Positions 24,048-32,679 are shown, counted from the first letter of the stretch. The stretch: DNA of 43,165 bases from an uncultured Anaerolineaceae bacterium (GCA_938020565.1 CALIHP010000073.1:1-43165), one strand, 5' to 3'. Notes: generated from the letters alone by a model not told the origin. Numbers and translations are program-made.

Positions 24048-25616
24048 ATGATTTATCATATCTGCCGCAGGGGGGAAGCGGAAAAGGCGTTCGCCGCCGG
24101 CGTCTACGCGCCGGATTCGCTTCAATCCGAAGGATTTATTCATTTTTCGACCGCCGCGCAGGTCGTCGGCGTCGCCAATCGTTTCTATGCCGCGGTATCC
24201 GATCTGGTCCTGCTGACCGTCGACGATACGAACGCGGAAAATTCCGGAAAGGTTAAATTTGAAGCCGTTCCGGACAGCGATCAGGCCTTTCCGCATTATT
24301 ACGGCCCGCTTCCGATGGATCAGGTCCTGAGCGTTCTCGATCTCCCCCAGGACGCGAATGACGGCTTCTGTCTGCCGGAGGGGGTGACTGACGGGAGCGG
24401 CGCCGGGGCCCCGGGGCGCGGCTGGCGCGTCGTTATCGATTCGATCCTAGATCAGGTCCGTCTCGCGATTGCCCCGGATCAGCTGCTTTACCGAATCGCT
24501 CAGGAAACGGAAGCCGGCTTCCGCTTCGGCGATCTCCTGGTTGATTTTTCTCTGTACCGGACGGTTAACGTCCTGGCGATCGGAAAAGCGGCGCGGCGCA
24601 TGGCGTCGGCGCTGGGGAACCTGATCGAAGAGCGAATCGACGCCGGACTGATCGTATCGAAAACGCCGTTCGAAATGGGCGAATTCCCGCCGAAATACCG
24701 CTGTTTCGTCGGGAGCCATCCCGATCCGACGGAAGCGTCGGTCCTTGCGGGAGAGGCTGTTCTCGAATTCGCGGGAGCGCTGAACGAGAAGGACCTCCTG
24801 ATTGTCCTGATTTCCGGCGGCGGGTCGTCGCTGGCGGTCGCGCCGGCGAAAGGGGTATCGCTCGCGGAAATTCGCGAGCTGAACCGTAGGCTGCTTGCGT
24901 CGGGAGCGTCGATTCATGAAATCAACGAAGCGCGGAAACGGGTCGACCGGCTTAAGGGCGGCGGCGTTGCCCGCGCCGCAGGCGGGGCGCGGATCCTCAA
25001 CCTGATTCTTTCGGACGTGATCGGGAACGATCTTGCGACGATCGCTTCCGGCCCGACAGTTTTAGCGAAGGAAGACGGCGGGGCGAGGATCGAATCGCTG
25101 ATGATCGGGGACGTCGGAACGGCGATCGACGCGGCGGCGAAAACCGCTCTCGGATTCGGTTTCGAAATCGTTCGCGTCGACGAGCCGATATCAGGCGAAG
25201 CGCGCGAGGTCGGGAAAGCGTTCGCCGAGCGGATCCGCTCCGTTCGGTCGGAACGCGAACCGGGTTCGAGACCGGTCCTGATCCTGCGCGGCGGCGAATC
25301 GACGGTGACGCTGCGCGGGGATGGGTTCGGAGGGCGGAATCTGGAAACGGCGCTGGGCGCGGTCGAGACGCTTTCCGGGCTTTCCGGCGTCGCGCTCGTC
25401 ACGTTCGCGACCGATGGGGAAGACGGTCCGACCGACGCCGCCGGCGCGATCGTGACCGGCGATACGGCCCGGTTTGGGGTCGCGGCGGGACTGAAGCTTT
25501 CGGAGGCGCTGGAAAGAAACGATTCATATCGGTATTTTGAAGCGGTCGGCGGTCTGATCCGAATCGGATCGACCGGGTCGAACGTGAACGACCTGCTGAT
25601 GGGGTTTATTTTTTGA
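24048..25616 (+). CDS. DUF952-glycerate 2-kinase (GckA/MOFRL family) fusion
   Basis: This 522-residue protein joins two domains. Residues 1 to about 110 are a DUF952 domain (MIYHICRRGEAEKAF, SEGFIHFSTAAQVVGVANRF, YGPLPMDQVLSVLDLP), a small protein of unknown function that normally stands alone. After a Gly-rich linker (DGSGAGAPGRG) comes an approximately 400-residue glycerate kinase of the GckA/TtuD type, with AIGKAARRM, GSHPDPTEASVLAGE, LISGGGSSL, LSDVIGNDLATIASGPT and FATDGEDGPTDAAGAIV, which phosphorylates D-glycerate to 2-phosphoglycerate. ATG 24048 follows AAGGAGG at 11 nt. The frame is continuous through the junction. No glyoxylate or tartrate genes flank it. Domain calls are strong; the purpose of the fusion is unknown. 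Confidence 0.88.
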   Translation: MIYHICRRGEAEKAFAAGVYAPDSLQSEGFIHFSTAAQVVGVANRFYAAVSDLVLLTVDDTNAENSGKVKFEAVPDSDQAFPHYYGPLPMDQVLSVLDLPQDANDGFCLPEGVTDGSGAGAPGRGWRVVIDSILDQVRLAIAPDQLLYRIAQETEAGFRFGDLLVDFSLYRTVNVLAIGKAARRMASALGNLIEERIDAGLIVSKTPFEMGEFPPKYRCFVGSHPDPTEASVLAGEAVLEFAGALNEKDLLIVLISGGGSSLAVAPAKGVSLAEIRELNRRLLASGASIHEINEARKRVDRLKGGGVARAAGGARILNLILSDVIGNDLATIASGPTVLAKEDGGARIESLMIGDVGTAIDAAAKTALGFGFEIVRVDEPISGEAREVGKAFAERIRSVRSEREPGSRPVLILRGGESTVTLRGDGFGGRNLETALGAVETLSGLSGVALVTFATDGEDGPTDAAGAIVTGDTARFGVAAGLKLSEALERNDSYRYFEAVGGLIRIGSTGSNVNDLLMGFIF

Positions 25617-25700
25617 GGCCGGGATGTTGTTTTGAATCCCGAAGCGCGCTGGATTTCCCCCGACTGCCGGTCTCGAAAACCGCATGTTTTTGGTTCGGAA

Positions 25701-25709
25701 TGCTATAAT
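25701..25709 (+). promoter_or_regulatory. Extended -10 promoter (TGCTATAAT) of pepF
   Basis: TG-C-TATAAT lies 40 nt upstream of the oligoendopeptidase start. No good -35 is seen, consistent with extended -10 use as at 14438 and 27625. Confidence 0.55.
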
Positions 25710-25749
25710 TTCGGGAGGCTATGAACGATTTAAGAAAGGATCGAAAACA

Positions 25750-27519
25750 ATGTCGGTTTATGAGCTTGGAAAATGGAACTTAGGCGATTTATTCAGCGGG
25801 CTTGAAGCGGACGACTTTAAGAATGCGCTGAAGGAGGTCGACGATCGCGTCGAGGAGATCGCGGAATGGCGCGGGAAGCTGGACGATTCGACGACGAGCG
25901 CGGCGTTTCGCGAGCTGCTGCGGAAGATCGAGGCGATGGAAACGCTGATGATGCGGATTTATTCGTTTGTGAACCTGATGTTCACGGCCGATTCGCAGGA
26001 TCAGAAGATTATCGCGATGGTTGGGCGGATCGACGCGCTCCTCGCGGAGATTCAGAATAAGACGGTTTTCATGTCGCTCTGGTGGAAGAATCTTCCCGAC
26101 GACGTCGCCGCGGATCATCTGGCTGCGCTCCCAGAGTATCGTTATTATCTGACTAAAATGCGCCAGACGAAGCCGTACACGCTCAGCGAAAGCGAAGAAA
26201 AAATTATCGCGATGAAGAATGTCTCCGGCGCGGGCGCGATGCAGAACCTGTACAGCATGATTACCAATCGCTATACGTTTGAGCTGGAGATCGACGGCGA
26301 GAAGAAGACGATGACCCGCGGCGAAATTACACAGTATTTCCGCGATCCGGATCCGGACGTTCGACGGCGCGCGTACGAGGAGCTGTACCGGGTTTACGCG
26401 AAGGACAGCGCGATTCTGACGCAGATTTATCAGGCGCTCGTTCGCGACTGGGACAGCGAAGGGCTGACGATCCGCGGGTATGAAACGGCGATGGGGGTCC
26501 GCAACGTTGAAAACGACATCCCGGGCGAGGTGGTTGATCTGCTGCTCGCGAAGGCGCAGGAGAATAAAGGGGTTTTCCAGCGTTATTTCCGGCTGAAGGC
26601 GAAGCTGCTCGGGCTGGAAGGGATGCGCCGGTCGGATCTCTACGCTCCGTCCGAAGAAACGAAGAAGCGGTGCAGCTTTGACGAGGCGGTTCGCATGGTT
26701 CGGGCGGCGTTCGATGGCTTTGATCCGGAATTCACGCAGAAAGCGATGCGCGTGTTTAACGACGATCATATCGACAGCGAAATCCGCGCCGGGAAACGGG
26801 ACGGAGCGTTCTGCTGGACGGTCTGTCCGGAGCTGACGCCGTACGTTCAGGTTAATTTCCAGGGAAAGCTGTACGACGTTTCGACGCTGGCGCATGAGCT
26901 CGGACATGCGATTCATTCGATGATGGCCGAAAAGCAGAATGTTTTCCAGCAGCATGCGTGCCTGCCGCTGGCGGAAACGGCGTCGACGTTTTGCGAGATG
27001 GTGCTTTCGGATTATCTCATGGCGAATGAGACGGATAAGCTGGTCCGGCGGACGATGCTGATGACGTCGATGGACGGGAATTATGCGACGATCCAGCGTC
27101 AGGCGTATTTCGCGCTTTTCGAACGCGACGCGCATGAGCTGATCCGTGAGGGCGCGGACACCGACGCGCTGAACGAGCTGTACATGAAGAATTTACAGGA
27201 TCAGTTTGGCGATTCTCTCGATGTGAATCCGGAGTTTAAGGGCGAGTGGGCCGTCATTCCGCATATTTTCTATACGCCGTTCTACGTTTACGCTTACTCG
27301 TTTGGCCAGCTGCTGGTGCTGAGCCTGTTCAAGGCGTATAAGGAAGAAGGAAAATCGTTTATCCCGCGCATGAAGCAGCTGCTGGCGACGGGCGGGTCGC
27401 TTGCGCCGGAAGCGGTACTGAAAAACGCGGGCTTTGATTTCCGCGATCCTGCGTTCTGGCAGGGTGGATTCGATATCCTTTCCGATATGGTTGATCAGAT
27501 CGAGGCGCTAAGTATATAA
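25750..27519 (+). CDS. pepF: M3 family oligoendopeptidase F
   Basis: This 589-residue cytoplasmic zinc metallopeptidase degrades oligopeptides. The M3 zinc site is H382-E383-L384-G385-H386 (LAHELGHAIHSMMA), with the third ligand Glu in LAETASTFCEM. The N-terminal helical M3 region (FVNLMFTADSQDQK) and the C-terminal FYTPFYVYAYSFGQLLVLSL are typical of the PepF group. ATG 25750 is chosen over the upstream in-frame ATG at 25684 because AGAAAGGA lies just before it and MSVYELGKWNLGDLF matches family N termini. The gene has its own extended -10 promoter and a terminator, so it is monocistronic. Confidence 0.95.
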   Translation: MSVYELGKWNLGDLFSGLEADDFKNALKEVDDRVEEIAEWRGKLDDSTTSAAFRELLRKIEAMETLMMRIYSFVNLMFTADSQDQKIIAMVGRIDALLAEIQNKTVFMSLWWKNLPDDVAADHLAALPEYRYYLTKMRQTKPYTLSESEEKIIAMKNVSGAGAMQNLYSMITNRYTFELEIDGEKKTMTRGEITQYFRDPDPDVRRRAYEELYRVYAKDSAILTQIYQALVRDWDSEGLTIRGYETAMGVRNVENDIPGEVVDLLLAKAQENKGVFQRYFRLKAKLLGLEGMRRSDLYAPSEETKKRCSFDEAVRMVRAAFDGFDPEFTQKAMRVFNDDHIDSEIRAGKRDGAFCWTVCPELTPYVQVNFQGKLYDVSTLAHELGHAIHSMMAEKQNVFQQHACLPLAETASTFCEMVLSDYLMANETDKLVRRTMLMTSMDGNYATIQRQAYFALFERDAHELIREGADTDALNELYMKNLQDQFGDSLDVNPEFKGEWAVIPHIFYTPFYVYAYSFGQLLVLSLFKAYKEEGKSFIPRMKQLLATGGSLAPEAVLKNAGFDFRDPAFWQGGFDILSDMVDQIEALSI

Positions 27520-27541
27520 ACCGGGCATTGGATTCGGGTTC

Positions 27542-27573
27542 AAAGGCGGAGCGCTTCGGGGCCCGCCTTTTTT
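27542..27573 (+). terminator. Intrinsic terminator after pepF
   Basis: AAAGGCGG (27542-27549) pairs with CCGCCTTT (27563-27570) around a 13-nt loop, and the descending arm runs into a six-T tract. It lies 22 nt after the pepF stop. Confidence 0.85.
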
Positions 27574-27624
27574 ATGGGACGGCTCCCATTAATCGGCGTA
27601 TCCCTATCGGGAAACGGCAAGGCA

Positions 27625-27633
27625 TGATAGAAT
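27625..27633 (+). promoter_or_regulatory. Extended -10 promoter (TGATAGAAT) of rpsB-tsf
   Basis: TG-A-TAGAAT lies about 115 nt upstream of rpsB and downstream of the pepF terminator. It is the only strong -10 candidate in the leader; a second weaker box, TATAAA, is at 27642-27647. Confidence 0.45.
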
Positions 27634-27676
27634 AAACCGGTTATAAAACGCATGCCCCTGAATCGAACGGCAGCGT

Positions 27677-27696
27677 GCGGCGGGGTCTCCCGCCGT
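27677..27696 (+). promoter_or_regulatory. GC-rich hairpin in rpsB leader
   Basis: GCGGCGGG-gtct-CCCGCCGT forms a seven-pair GC stem plus one wobble, about 50 nt upstream of the rpsB start. Leaders of rpsB are known sites of S2 feedback in several bacteria, so this may be a regulatory structure; similarity to a known S2 leader was not established. Confidence 0.4.
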
Positions 27697-27748
27697 CGCC
27701 GGACGAAGCGAAGGGGGCAGAGGAAAAAACGCTAAGGAGTCAGTTTTT

Positions 27749-28609
27749 ATGTCGAACGTCATTTCAATGAAGGCTTTACTGGAAAGCGGCGTCCATTTCG
27801 GGCACCGCACGAATAAATGGAATCCGGCGATGAAACCGTATATTTTTACGGAACGCAACGGTATCCATATTCTCGATTTACAGCAGACGGCGAAGAGTAT
27901 CAACACGGCGTATGCGCTCGTTCGCGATACTGTCAAAAGCGGTCAGAACGTTCTTTTCGTCGGAACGAAGCGCCAGGCGCAGGAAACGATTAAAGATGAA
28001 GCGATGCGCTGCGGGATGCCTTACGTTACCGAACGCTGGCTGGGCGGTACGCTGACGAACTGGGACACGATTTCATCCCGGATCGGCGAGCTCGACCGGC
28101 TTGAGAAGCTGGTTTCGAGCGGCGAGGTCAATAAGCTGACGAAGAAGGAAGGACTGCTGATCGAGCGTGAAATCCAGCGGCTGAACCTGCGGCTGGGCGG
28201 CCTGCGGACGATTCACAGCATTCCCGGAATGCTGATCGTGGTTGACGTGATGCGCGAGGATACCGCGATTCATGAAGCGAACCTGACGGGAATCCCGGTC
28301 GTCGCGCTCGTTGATACGAACTGCGATCCGGGGAACGTCGATTACGTGATCCCGTCGAACGACGACGCGATCCGCGCGATCAAGCTGATTATCGGACGTC
28401 TCGCCGACGCGGTTATCGAAGGCAAAGCGCTGCGCGACGAAGGCGACATGGGCGATTTCGGATTTGCGCCGAGTGCCGCGTATGAAAAAGAGTCTTTCAT
28501 GTCGGGCGAAGAGCTGGCGGAAGAGGACCTTTTGAGCGATAACCTGCTTGCAAAGATCAGCGAGAAGAAAACCAGCGAAGAATCTGACGAAAGCGAAGGG
28601 GAAGAGTAA
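27749..28609 (+). CDS. rpsB: 30S ribosomal protein S2
   Basis: S2 (286 residues) binds at the head-body junction of the small subunit and is needed for S1 recruitment. It shows the family openings MKALLESGVHFGHRTNKWNP and GIHILDLQQT, then FVGTKRQAQ, ERWLGGTLTNW, PGMLIVVDVMREDTAIHEA and VALVDTNCDP. An acidic C-terminal tail (KKTSEESDESEGEE) adds about 50 residues to the compact form, as in many non-proteobacterial S2 proteins. ATG 27749 follows AAGGAGT. The tsf gene starts one base after its stop, giving the conserved rpsB-tsf pair. Confidence 0.98.
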   Translation: MSNVISMKALLESGVHFGHRTNKWNPAMKPYIFTERNGIHILDLQQTAKSINTAYALVRDTVKSGQNVLFVGTKRQAQETIKDEAMRCGMPYVTERWLGGTLTNWDTISSRIGELDRLEKLVSSGEVNKLTKKEGLLIEREIQRLNLRLGGLRTIHSIPGMLIVVDVMREDTAIHEANLTGIPVVALVDTNCDPGNVDYVIPSNDDAIRAIKLIIGRLADAVIEGKALRDEGDMGDFGFAPSAAYEKESFMSGEELAEEDLLSDNLLAKISEKKTSEESDESEGEE

Positions 28610-28610
28610 A

Positions 28611-29231
28611 ATGGCGATTTCGATTGATATGATCAAGGAATTACGTGAAAGCACGGGGGCGGGGATTTTAGAGTGCCGCAAGGCGTTGGAGAACGCGAAC
28701 GGCGACATGAAAGCGGCGCTGGACTTTTTACGCGAAAAAGGGTTGGCGACAGCGAAAAAGCGCTCCGCGCGCGTCGCGTCGGAAGGCGTTGTCGAAGTTT
28801 ATTCACATGGCGGCGGACGGGTCGGCGTTCTGGTTGAGCTGAATTGCGAAACCGACTTTGTCGGCCGGTCGGAAGCGTTCCGAACGCTGGCGCATGAAAT
28901 CGCGCTTCAGGTTGCCGCGACGTCGCCGCTGTATATTTCGGAAGAGGATATTCCCGCCGACGTCCTGGAGCACGAGGAAAAGATTGCCACGGCGAAGGCC
29001 CGGGAAGAGGGAAAGAAGGAAGCGATTATTCCGAAGATCGTCGAGGGCTCGATCAAAAAATATAAGGATGAGTTCGTGTTGCTGAACCAGACGTACGTCC
29101 GCGACGAGAGCGTCACGATTCAGGACCTGATCAATCAGAATATTGCGTCGATGGGAGAGAACGTCATCGTCCGCCGCTTCGCCCGCTTCGGGTTGGGGGA
29201 GACGACGGAGACAGCTGAGGAAGAAGCGTAA
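28611..29231 (+). CDS. tsf: Elongation factor Ts (short form)
   Basis: EF-Ts (206 residues) is the guanine nucleotide exchange factor for EF-Tu. It has the N-terminal UBA-like domain (IKELRESTGAGILECRKALE, NGDMKAALDFLREKGLATA), the EF-Tu-contacting LNCETDFVGRSEAF, and a single short core. At 206 residues it is the short form, as in Thermus, cyanobacteria and Chloroflexi, rather than the form of about 280 residues in E. coli. The start at 28611 overlaps the S2 coding end by nothing (1-nt gap); the purine-rich GAAGGGGAAGAG inside rpsB serves as ribosome site. A terminator follows at 29252-29282. Confidence 0.97.
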   Translation: MAISIDMIKELRESTGAGILECRKALENANGDMKAALDFLREKGLATAKKRSARVASEGVVEVYSHGGGRVGVLVELNCETDFVGRSEAFRTLAHEIALQVAATSPLYISEEDIPADVLEHEEKIATAKAREEGKKEAIIPKIVEGSIKKYKDEFVLLNQTYVRDESVTIQDLINQNIASMGENVIVRRFARFGLGETTETAEEEA

Positions 29232-29251
29232 GGCTGTCTTTTACGATGCGA

Positions 29252-29282
29252 ATCCGCTCTGAATAAGGGCGGATTTTTTTAT
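29252..29282 (+). terminator. Intrinsic terminator after tsf
   Basis: AATCCGC (29252-29258) pairs with GCGGATT (29270-29276), and the descending arm continues into a T-run. This separates rpsB-tsf from pyrH. Confidence 0.8.
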
Positions 29283-29368
29283 GGCCGGGAACTTCTGCTG
29301 GGATATTTGGCGCGGAGGCGGTTTCTTGTGGGAATGAAACGGATCTTCTCCGCTTTCCCGCGTTCGCT

Positions 29369-29374
29369 TATAAT
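29369..29374 (+). promoter_or_regulatory. -10 box (TATAAT) of pyrH
   Basis: TATAAT lies 33 nt upstream of the pyrH ATG, after the tsf terminator, giving a leader of about 27 nt. No convincing -35 is seen. Confidence 0.5.
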
Positions 29375-29407
29375 CAACGTATCAAATTAAGTCGGAAGGG
29401 GATTCGG

Positions 29408-30124
29408 ATGACAGGGTTACAGTATCAACGCGTCCTGATCAAGCTCAGTGGAGAAGCGCTCTCTACCAATGGTAAGCTGGGGATCGACCCGCCGTCGGCG
29501 TTGGAAATCGCGACGAAGATTAAACAGCTCTACGAGACAGGAGCGCAGATCGCGGTCGTGATTGGCGGCGGCAATCTCTGGCGCGGAAGGATCGGGATCG
29601 AAGTCGGGATGGACCAGCCGACAGCCGATTATATGGGAATGCTGGCGACGGTGATGAACTCGCTCGTTCTGATGGATTCGCTGGAGAAGATCGGCGTTAT
29701 GACCCGCGTTCAGACGGCTATTTCGATGCCGACAATTGCGGAACCCTATATCCGCCGCCGTGCGATCCGGCATATCGAAAAAGGGCGGGTCGTTATTTTC
29801 GGCGGCGGGACCGGGAACCCTCTCTGCACGACGGATACGGCCGCGGCGCAGCGGGCGATCGAAATCAACGCTGACCTGCTCATCAAGGCGACCAAGGTCG
29901 ACGGGGTTTACGATTCCGACCCGAAGCGAAATCCGGACGCGAAAAGATACGAACGGATCAGCTATATGGACGTGCTGTCGAAAAGGCTGGGCGTGATGGA
30001 TTCGACCGCAATTTCGATGTGCATGGATTATAAGATGCCGATGATGATTCTCAATTTCTGGGACGACGGCGCGCTGATTCGCGCGGTTCATGGCGAGACG
30101 GTCGGGACGATCGTCGTTCCATAG
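29408..30124 (+). CDS. pyrH: UMP kinase
   Basis: PyrH (238 residues) phosphorylates UMP to UDP in pyrimidine nucleotide synthesis. It belongs to the amino acid kinase fold: RVLIKLSGEAL at the N terminus, VVIGGGNLWRG, ADYMGMLATVMNSL (the UMP and oligomer contacts), GGGTGNPLCTTDTAAAQRA and ATKVDGVYDSDP. The usual phenylalanines in NPFFTTD are replaced by LC, a mild change. ATG 29408 follows GGAAGGGGA. In most bacteria frr follows pyrH; here an FkbH-like gene starts 10 nt downstream, so the two may be co-transcribed. Confidence 0.97.
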   Translation: MTGLQYQRVLIKLSGEALSTNGKLGIDPPSALEIATKIKQLYETGAQIAVVIGGGNLWRGRIGIEVGMDQPTADYMGMLATVMNSLVLMDSLEKIGVMTRVQTAISMPTIAEPYIRRRAIRHIEKGRVVIFGGGTGNPLCTTDTAAAQRAIEINADLLIKATKVDGVYDSDPKRNPDAKRYERISYMDVLSKRLGVMDSTAISMCMDYKMPMMILNFWDDGALIRAVHGETVGTIVVP

Positions 30125-30134
30125 AGAGTCTGAC

Positions 30135-32009
30135 ATGACAAGCGGCAGGGCGGCTTTCCCGACCATCGATACCCTTCGCGCATTAAACGCGACGGAGCTT
30201 TTAAGCCTGGGACGAAAGCTTTCAAAGCATGGGACGCCGGTTCCCGGCGGGCGACCGATCCGGATCGCGCTGACCGGCGGGGGGAATCTTTCCTATCTTG
30301 GACTGGCGCTGACGCCTTTTTTTATCAGCGCCGGTTTCGATCCCTGTCTTTACGTCAGTCCCTACGGCGGATTTCATCGCGAGGTTTACGACGACGCGTC
30401 TCCGCTCGTTCAGTTTGCGCCCGACGTCGTTCTCGTCGTTGAATATTGGCGCGATACCGCCGTATTTCAGCCTGACCTGAACGCTCCGGCGTCGGAAACC
30501 GCCGAAAGTATCGAACGGATCGTTGCCGGGCGGATCGCGAATTTATCAAGGCTTCAGGAACGAACCGGCGCGCTGGTTTTCCTGAGCGAGATCGTAACGC
30601 CGGACCGGCGCCCCGATGGATTTTTCGCGCTGAACCGGCCGGCAGGCCTGACGCGGTTTTTGCGCGAGATTAACCGGCTGACGGCGGAACGAAAACCGGG
30701 CGTGATTCGGATGATCGATTTGGACGAGGCCGCCGCGGCGTTCGGAAAGAAAGGCTGGTTCGACGACGCGGCATGGTTCTTATCGAAACAGCCGTTGGCT
30801 TTATCAGCGCTCCCAGCCGCCGCGTGGGCGCTGAGCGCTCCGATTCTGAACGCGTTTGGCGTCGTCCGGAAATGCCTGGTTCTCGACCTGGACCAGACGC
30901 TCTGGGGTGGGGTCATCGGGGACGACGGACTTTTCGGGATCCGGCTCGAACCGAACGACGCGATCGGCGAAGCTTACCTCGATTTTCAGCGAACGATCCT
31001 GAAATATTATCAGCGCGGGGTCCTGCTGGCGGTCTGCTCTAAGAATAACGACGCAACCGCGCGGGAGGTTTTCGAAAAACACCCGCACTGCCTCCTCAAG
31101 CTGGACCATTTCACCGCGTTTTACGCGAATTGGGATCCAAAAGCGGAAAACCTGAAACGGATCGCCGCCGATTTGAATATCGGGATGGACGCGATCGTCT
31201 TTTTTGACGATCATCCGGTTGAACGGGAGCTCGTTCGACGCGCGCTTCCGGAGGTGTCGGTCGTCGACGTTCCGGACGATCCGGCGGAATACAGCGTCGC
31301 GCTCGATCAGGCGCGGCTGTTTGACTGGGTGACGCTGACGAAGGAGGATCTTGTTCGGAACGAAACGTTCGCCGCGGATCGGAAGCGCGCGGCGCTTAAA
31401 TCGTCCGCGAACGATTATCAGGCGTATCTCCGCGATCTGGAAATGCGCGCCGGGTTCGGTCCGGCTGTGGGCCCGGCACGGGAGCGGTTTATCCAGCTTT
31501 TCAATAAAACGAACCAGTTCAACCTGCGAACGGAGCGGATTCAGCCGGAAGATTATGACCGGTTCAGCAGCGAGCCGGGAACGTCGCTGCTCGCCGTGCG
31601 GCTGAAGGACCGGTTCAGCGATTATGGGATAATTTCCGCTCTGATCGTTCGAATGGGCGATGAAACGGACGGCGCCCCTGTTTTTGACGGAAAAACGTTA
31701 AGCATTGACGGCTGGGTGATGAGCTGTCGCGTGTTTAATCGCGGTCTGGAAGCGTTTATCCTCGCCCGGCTCCGGAAAATCGCGTTAGCGGCCGGAATCC
31801 GTTATATTACGGCGCTGTTCCGTCCGACGGCGAAAAACGATTACCTGAAGCGGGTCCTTCCAGCGCTGGGATTTGAGACGACGGGCGAGCTCGACGGGAT
31901 GACGCGGTATGCGTACGACTGCCAGAGGGAAGAGGAACCGGAGACGACGATCGAAGATGAGGATGAAAAAGAGCGTCATCCCGGATTTACTGGATTGGAA
32001 GAAGGATGA
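30135..32009 (+). CDS. FkbH-like HAD-IIIC enzyme
   Basis: This 624-residue protein has the three-part FkbH plan. The N-terminal region (IRIALTGGGNLSYLGLALTP, APDVVLVVEY) is SGNH-like. The central HAD domain has motif I D251-L-D-Q-T-L-W-G-G, a Lys region and the FFDD motif near VFFDDHPVEREL. The C-terminal half (ERFIQLFNKTNQFNLRTERI, LKDRFSDYGIISALIV, CRVFNRGLEAFIL) is the GNAT-like part typical of FkbH. In FK520, ansamitocin and tetronate pathways FkbH takes a glyceryl unit from 1,3-bisphosphoglycerate and loads it on an acyl carrier protein. ATG 30135 gives a normal start; the frame extends upstream inside pyrH. A methyltransferase (7 nt gap) and an ACP follow, so ACP loading is likely here. 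Final product unknown. Confidence 0.85.
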   Translation: MTSGRAAFPTIDTLRALNATELLSLGRKLSKHGTPVPGGRPIRIALTGGGNLSYLGLALTPFFISAGFDPCLYVSPYGGFHREVYDDASPLVQFAPDVVLVVEYWRDTAVFQPDLNAPASETAESIERIVAGRIANLSRLQERTGALVFLSEIVTPDRRPDGFFALNRPAGLTRFLREINRLTAERKPGVIRMIDLDEAAAAFGKKGWFDDAAWFLSKQPLALSALPAAAWALSAPILNAFGVVRKCLVLDLDQTLWGGVIGDDGLFGIRLEPNDAIGEAYLDFQRTILKYYQRGVLLAVCSKNNDATAREVFEKHPHCLLKLDHFTAFYANWDPKAENLKRIAADLNIGMDAIVFFDDHPVERELVRRALPEVSVVDVPDDPAEYSVALDQARLFDWVTLTKEDLVRNETFAADRKRAALKSSANDYQAYLRDLEMRAGFGPAVGPARERFIQLFNKTNQFNLRTERIQPEDYDRFSSEPGTSLLAVRLKDRFSDYGIISALIVRMGDETDGAPVFDGKTLSIDGWVMSCRVFNRGLEAFILARLRKIALAAGIRYITALFRPTAKNDYLKRVLPALGFETTGELDGMTRYAYDCQREEEPETTIEDEDEKERHPGFTGLEEG

Positions 32010-32016
32010 GAAAACG

Positions 32017-32679
32017 ATGAGTAAACGGATTTGGGACTGGTACGCGCCGGTATATGAAATCTTCATGCCCATGGACGAAAAGGTTTTTCCGGAGATGTAC
32101 GCGCGCCTTCCGGAAGTCATTCGCGGAAAAAACGTGCTGGAAATCGCGACGGGGCCGGGAACGCTGGCGAAGCGGATCGCGCCGGCGGCCGGGAAATTTA
32201 TCGCAACGGACTATTCCGAAGGCATGATCAAAACGGCGAGAAAAGGGGAATATGCCCCGAACCTGACGTTTGAAATCGCCGACGCGACCGAGCTGCCGTA
32301 TCGGGAAGGGGAATTTGACGTAGTCATAATCGCGAACGCGCTTCATGTGATGCCCGATCCTGTCAGCGCGCTGAAAGAAATCGACCGCGTTTTGAAGCCG
32401 GGTGGAATACTGATCGCGCCGAATTTTATTCATTCCGGCGTCGGAGGAAAAACCCGAATCTGGACGGGGCTGCTGAAATTGTTCGGAATCAGGTTTGAAC
32501 GTCAATGGACGGCGGAAACGTATCCGGCGTTTCTGGCGGAAAACGGCTGGCAGGTCGTCAGCAGCGAAGTAATGCCGGCGCGGGTGACGATGATGTATAC
32601 CGAGTGCGTCAGGGCGAAAGAGGCGGGCGCGTCGGCAGCGGGAAATCAGAGCGAGACAGGAAAGGCGGAACATGCGTGA
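32017..32679 (+). CDS. Class I SAM-dependent methyltransferase
   Basis: This 220-residue methyltransferase has motif I VLEIATGPGTLAKR, the acidic motif II region ATDYSEGMI, post-I IADATELPYREGEFDVVI and the Met-Pro loop region NALHVMPDP, followed by RVLKPGGILIAPNF. This is the Methyltransf_11/UbiE-like subgroup, unlike the O-methyltransferase of FK520-type clusters. The start at 32017 follows GAAGGA; the reading frame is open upstream only into the FkbH tail. Its last codons overlap the ACP gene by 8 nt. Position between FkbH and ACP suggests it methylates the ACP-bound product or its acceptor (inference); a phospholipid or quinone substrate is possible. Confidence 0.88.
   Translation: MSKRIWDWYAPVYEIFMPMDEKVFPEMYARLPEVIRGKNVLEIATGPGTLAKRIAPAAGKFIATDYSEGMIKTARKGEYAPNLTFEIADATELPYREGEFDVVIIANALHVMPDPVSALKEIDRVLKPGGILIAPNFIHSGVGGKTRIWTGLLKLFGIRFERQWTAETYPAFLAENGWQVVSSEVMPARVTMMYTECVRAKEAGASAAGNQSETGKAEHA

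Noticed and set aside
25789..27135. Long antisense open frame of 448 codons inside pepF
   Set aside because: It lies wholly opposite an intact pepF with catalytic motifs. Its translation is rich in Arg, Asn and Asp and lacks any domain; it is a codon-bias shadow of high-GC third positions.
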